A stretch of DNA of 6,059 nucleotides from positions 1 to 6,059 of the forward strand of contig DLGG01000183.1 in assembly GCA_002482565.1 (NCBI GenBank). Direction: 5' to 3'. This DNA is from Solidesulfovibrio magneticus. Lineage in GTDB: Bacteria > Desulfobacterota > Desulfovibrionia > Desulfovibrionales > Desulfovibrionaceae. The position numbers were made by a program, and so were the translations under genes. Below are positions 4,826 to 6,059 of the stretch, in pieces; within the stretch, counting starts at the first letter, position 1; the number at the start of each line of letters is the position of its first letter. Under the pieces are notes generated by a model, which worked only from the letters and a program-made list of their open reading frames with translations, was not told the origin of the DNA and searched no databases.

Positions 4826-4864
4826 AAAAACAGCTGGTTGTGCGCCCTGGCCGCCTCAGGCGGC
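4804..4864. repeat. Imperfect direct repeat, copy 2
   Basis: Copy 2 holds the same three blocks: AAAAAATACGAA (4804-4815), GCTGGTTGT (4833-4841) and the CGCCCTG...TCAGGCGGC block (4843-4864). A three-base length difference separates the first and second blocks. Its right end overlaps the true stop codon (4858-4856, minus strand) of the kinase-like gene, so copy 1 looks like a duplicate of that gene's end plus its downstream region. Confidence 0.7.
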
Positions 4865-4868
4865 AGCT
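4826..4868 (-). terminator. Possible terminator of the kinase-like gene, with its stop codon in the loop
   Basis: On the minus strand CCGCC-TGA-GGCGG (4863-4851) forms a hairpin whose three-base loop is the gene's stop codon. AGCTG (4868-4864) can pair with CAGCT (4836-4832) around it, and GTTTTT (4831-4826) follows. The unpaired segment inside the outer stem makes it less regular than a standard terminator. Confidence 0.35.
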
Positions 4869-6059
4869 CTTTCCCGTTCGTGGCGGGCGGCCAGGCAGGC
4901 GGCCACGGCGGCGGCCGTGCATTCGCCCAATTCCGGCAGGCTGGTGCGGTCGTTGAAGGCCCCGAGATGGGGGCCGGTGGCGATGGCCACGTCGGCCTCG
5001 CCGCGCGTCAGGCCCGCCGCCGCCTCGGGCGACATCCCGCGCCCGATCAAAAAGTCCCGAAACGTCGCGTCGGTCATGGCCGTCTGATCGTCCACCCGCA
5101 GCAGCTCGTCCATGTGGCGGTCCACGCCCATCTCCTCCACCATGCGCCGGGCCAGGCCGGCCGCGTCAAAGGGCGGGCGGTCCGGGGCCGCGCCGGCAAA
5201 GCCCTCGTGGTAGCGGGCCGTGGTTTCGGCCACCACCCGGGCCAGCAGGGCTTCGTCGAAGAGATGGCGGGCGTCGGCCGGGACGCCGCCCGGGCCATGG
5301 CCGCAAAGCGCGGGGTCGCGCATGCGGAAATAGCTGCCGGCCACGAGGTAGAGGCTGATCAGATGGTCGCCCATCTGGCGGTAGAGCCGGGCCGGCCGGG
5401 TCCCGACCGAGGCGAAATGCTCGAAATCGCGCAGCCCCGACAGGCCGAAATTGGGATGCAGGGCGCTGGCCAGCCAGCGGTCCAGCCGGCCCGGCAGCCG
5501 CCAGTCGTAAAGCCCTCCGTCCTCGCGCCGGCCCTGCTGCACCCGGTTGTGAAAAAGCGGGATGGCCGCCTCGTGGACGATGCCCCGGCCGGCCAGCCAG
5601 CCAAGCAGATACGCCGCCCGGGACATGACCTCGGCAAAGGCCTCGGAACCAAGCCCCCCCGGCCCGGCCGGGGCGTTGGGGTAGGCGAAATAGTCGCTCC
5701 GGGCCAGGTAGGCCAGGCAGCGCCCGTCCGGGTCGAGGCCGGGCAAGGGGCAGGGCGCGTCCGGCACGGCCCACAAGGGCGCGTCGCCGGAAAAAAGCGG
5801 CCTCGGCACATGGCAGGGGACCGGGAAAGGTTCGTCGGTCAGGGCGCGCATCCAGGCCGCTTCCCGGGCCAGGGCAAGGGGGGATTCGCCCTGGCGCAGG
5901 CGTTTTATCACCAGAAGCGTGCCCGGCTGGCCGGCCGGCAGGATCAGGCTGCGCCCGGCCGGGGCCGCACAAGCGTCGGCCGGGACTCCGGCGACCTGCC
6001 GCAAGGCGGCAAAGGACGCCCGGATCGCCTCGGGTTCGGGCACGGCCACCTCGCGGCCG
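4856..6059 (-). CDS. SidJ-related kinase-fold (pseudokinase) protein, 5' end probably outside the window
   Basis: The frame gives 397 residues from GTG 6049 but is open to the window edge, and no ribosome site precedes that GTG, so the gene probably continues upstream; numbering is from GTG 6049. The sequence resembles proteins I recall being labelled SidJ-related pseudokinase in Desulfovibrio genomes. Kinase-like features are a beta-3-type LLVIKR (45-50, Lys49), a helix-C candidate Glu63, a catalytic-loop-like GIVHEAAIPLFHNRVQ (156-171) in which the HRD Asp position is Ala161, and LRDFEHF (206-212) resembling a DFG motif with Gly changed to Glu. Other likely family blocks are SDYFAYPN (118-125), LDRWLASALHPNFGLSGL (189-206) and GPHLGAFNDR (359-368). 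Legionella SidJ is a kinase-fold polyglutamylase activated by calmodulin; whether this protein AMPylates, glutamylates or is inactive is unknown. No signal peptide or membrane segment is visible. Confidence 0.65.
   Translation of the reverse strand, partial: GREVAVPEPEAIRASFAALRQVAGVPADACAAPAGRSLILPAGQPGTLLVIKRLRQGESPLALAREAAWMRALTDEPFPVPCHVPRPLFSGDAPLWAVPDAPCPLPGLDPDGRCLAYLARSDYFAYPNAPAGPGGLGSEAFAEVMSRAAYLLGWLAGRGIVHEAAIPLFHNRVQQGRREDGGLYDWRLPGRLDRWLASALHPNFGLSGLRDFEHFASVGTRPARLYRQMGDHLISLYLVAGSYFRMRDPALCGHGPGGVPADARHLFDEALLARVVAETTARYHEGFAGAAPDRPPFDAAGLARRMVEEMGVDRHMDELLRVDDQTAMTDATFRDFLIGRGMSPEAAAGLTRGEADVAIATGPHLGAFNDRTSLPELGECTAAAVAACLAARHERERAAA

Noticed and set aside
5166..5972. Minus-strand frame of 268 codons inside the kinase-like gene
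   Set aside because: It overlaps the kinase-like frame in another phase and is Pro/Arg/Gly-rich, the usual shadow frame in GC-rich coding DNA.
6041..6049. GTG 6049 or GTG 6043 as the true start of the kinase-like protein
   Set aside because: The frame stays open to the edge (Gly-Arg-Glu upstream), no properly spaced ribosome site is visible, and the family as I recall it has a longer N-terminus; the gene is therefore annotated as partial.

Overview
The window is very GC-rich, with coding third positions dominated by G and C. It looks like a chromosomal segment of a sulfate-reducing Desulfovibrionaceae bacterium of the Solidesulfovibrio/Desulfovibrio type. This rests on recognising the protein families: a delta-proteobacterial MucR-like regulator with its basic C-terminal block, a SidJ-related kinase-fold protein that I recall from Desulfovibrio genomes, and a Gram-negative LpxK-like protein. 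No search was run, so the taxonomic guess is an inference. I see no rRNA, tRNA, CRISPR array, insertion sequence, prophage gene or replication origin, and no gene-free stretch reaches 300 bases.

Layout. Positions 1-307 (minus) hold the N-terminal third of an LpxK-like protein that runs off the left edge; its nucleotide-binding P-loop appears destroyed. A strong terminator (314-355) separates it from a minus-strand BI-1/YccA-type seven-helix membrane protein (372-1085). That gene has a good sigma-70-like promoter with a perfect palindrome over its -10 and start region (1112-1154). Diverging from it, a plus-strand operon encodes two peptide-transporter ATPases, OppD/DppD-like (1198-2166) and OppF/DppF-like (2156-3130), and a 163-residue protein of unknown function (3144-3635). 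The operon ends at two tandem intrinsic terminators (3758-3829) after a roughly 120-base 3' region that may hold a small transcript.

The right half has a small minus-strand lipoprotein (3840-4169). It diverges from a MucR/Ros-type regulator (4314-4709) in which two of the four zinc-ligand positions are replaced. The regulator converges on a long minus-strand kinase-like gene (4856 to beyond 6059) that is probably cut at its 5' end by the window. The 146-base gap between these convergent genes contains terminator hairpins and an imperfect direct repeat, which looks like a duplicated gene end.

The two ATPases would work together as the heterodimeric motor of a dipeptide/oligopeptide importer. 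The permeases and binding protein are not next to them and must lie elsewhere. The envelope theme (LpxK-like, BI-1-like, lipoprotein, peptide uptake) is loose, and nothing in the sequence proves that the separate transcription units act together. The most unusual items are the degenerate LpxK P-loop, the SidJ-related kinase-like protein, the zinc-ligand-poor MucR homologue, the palindrome at the divergent promoter and the duplicated 3' region near 4733-4864.
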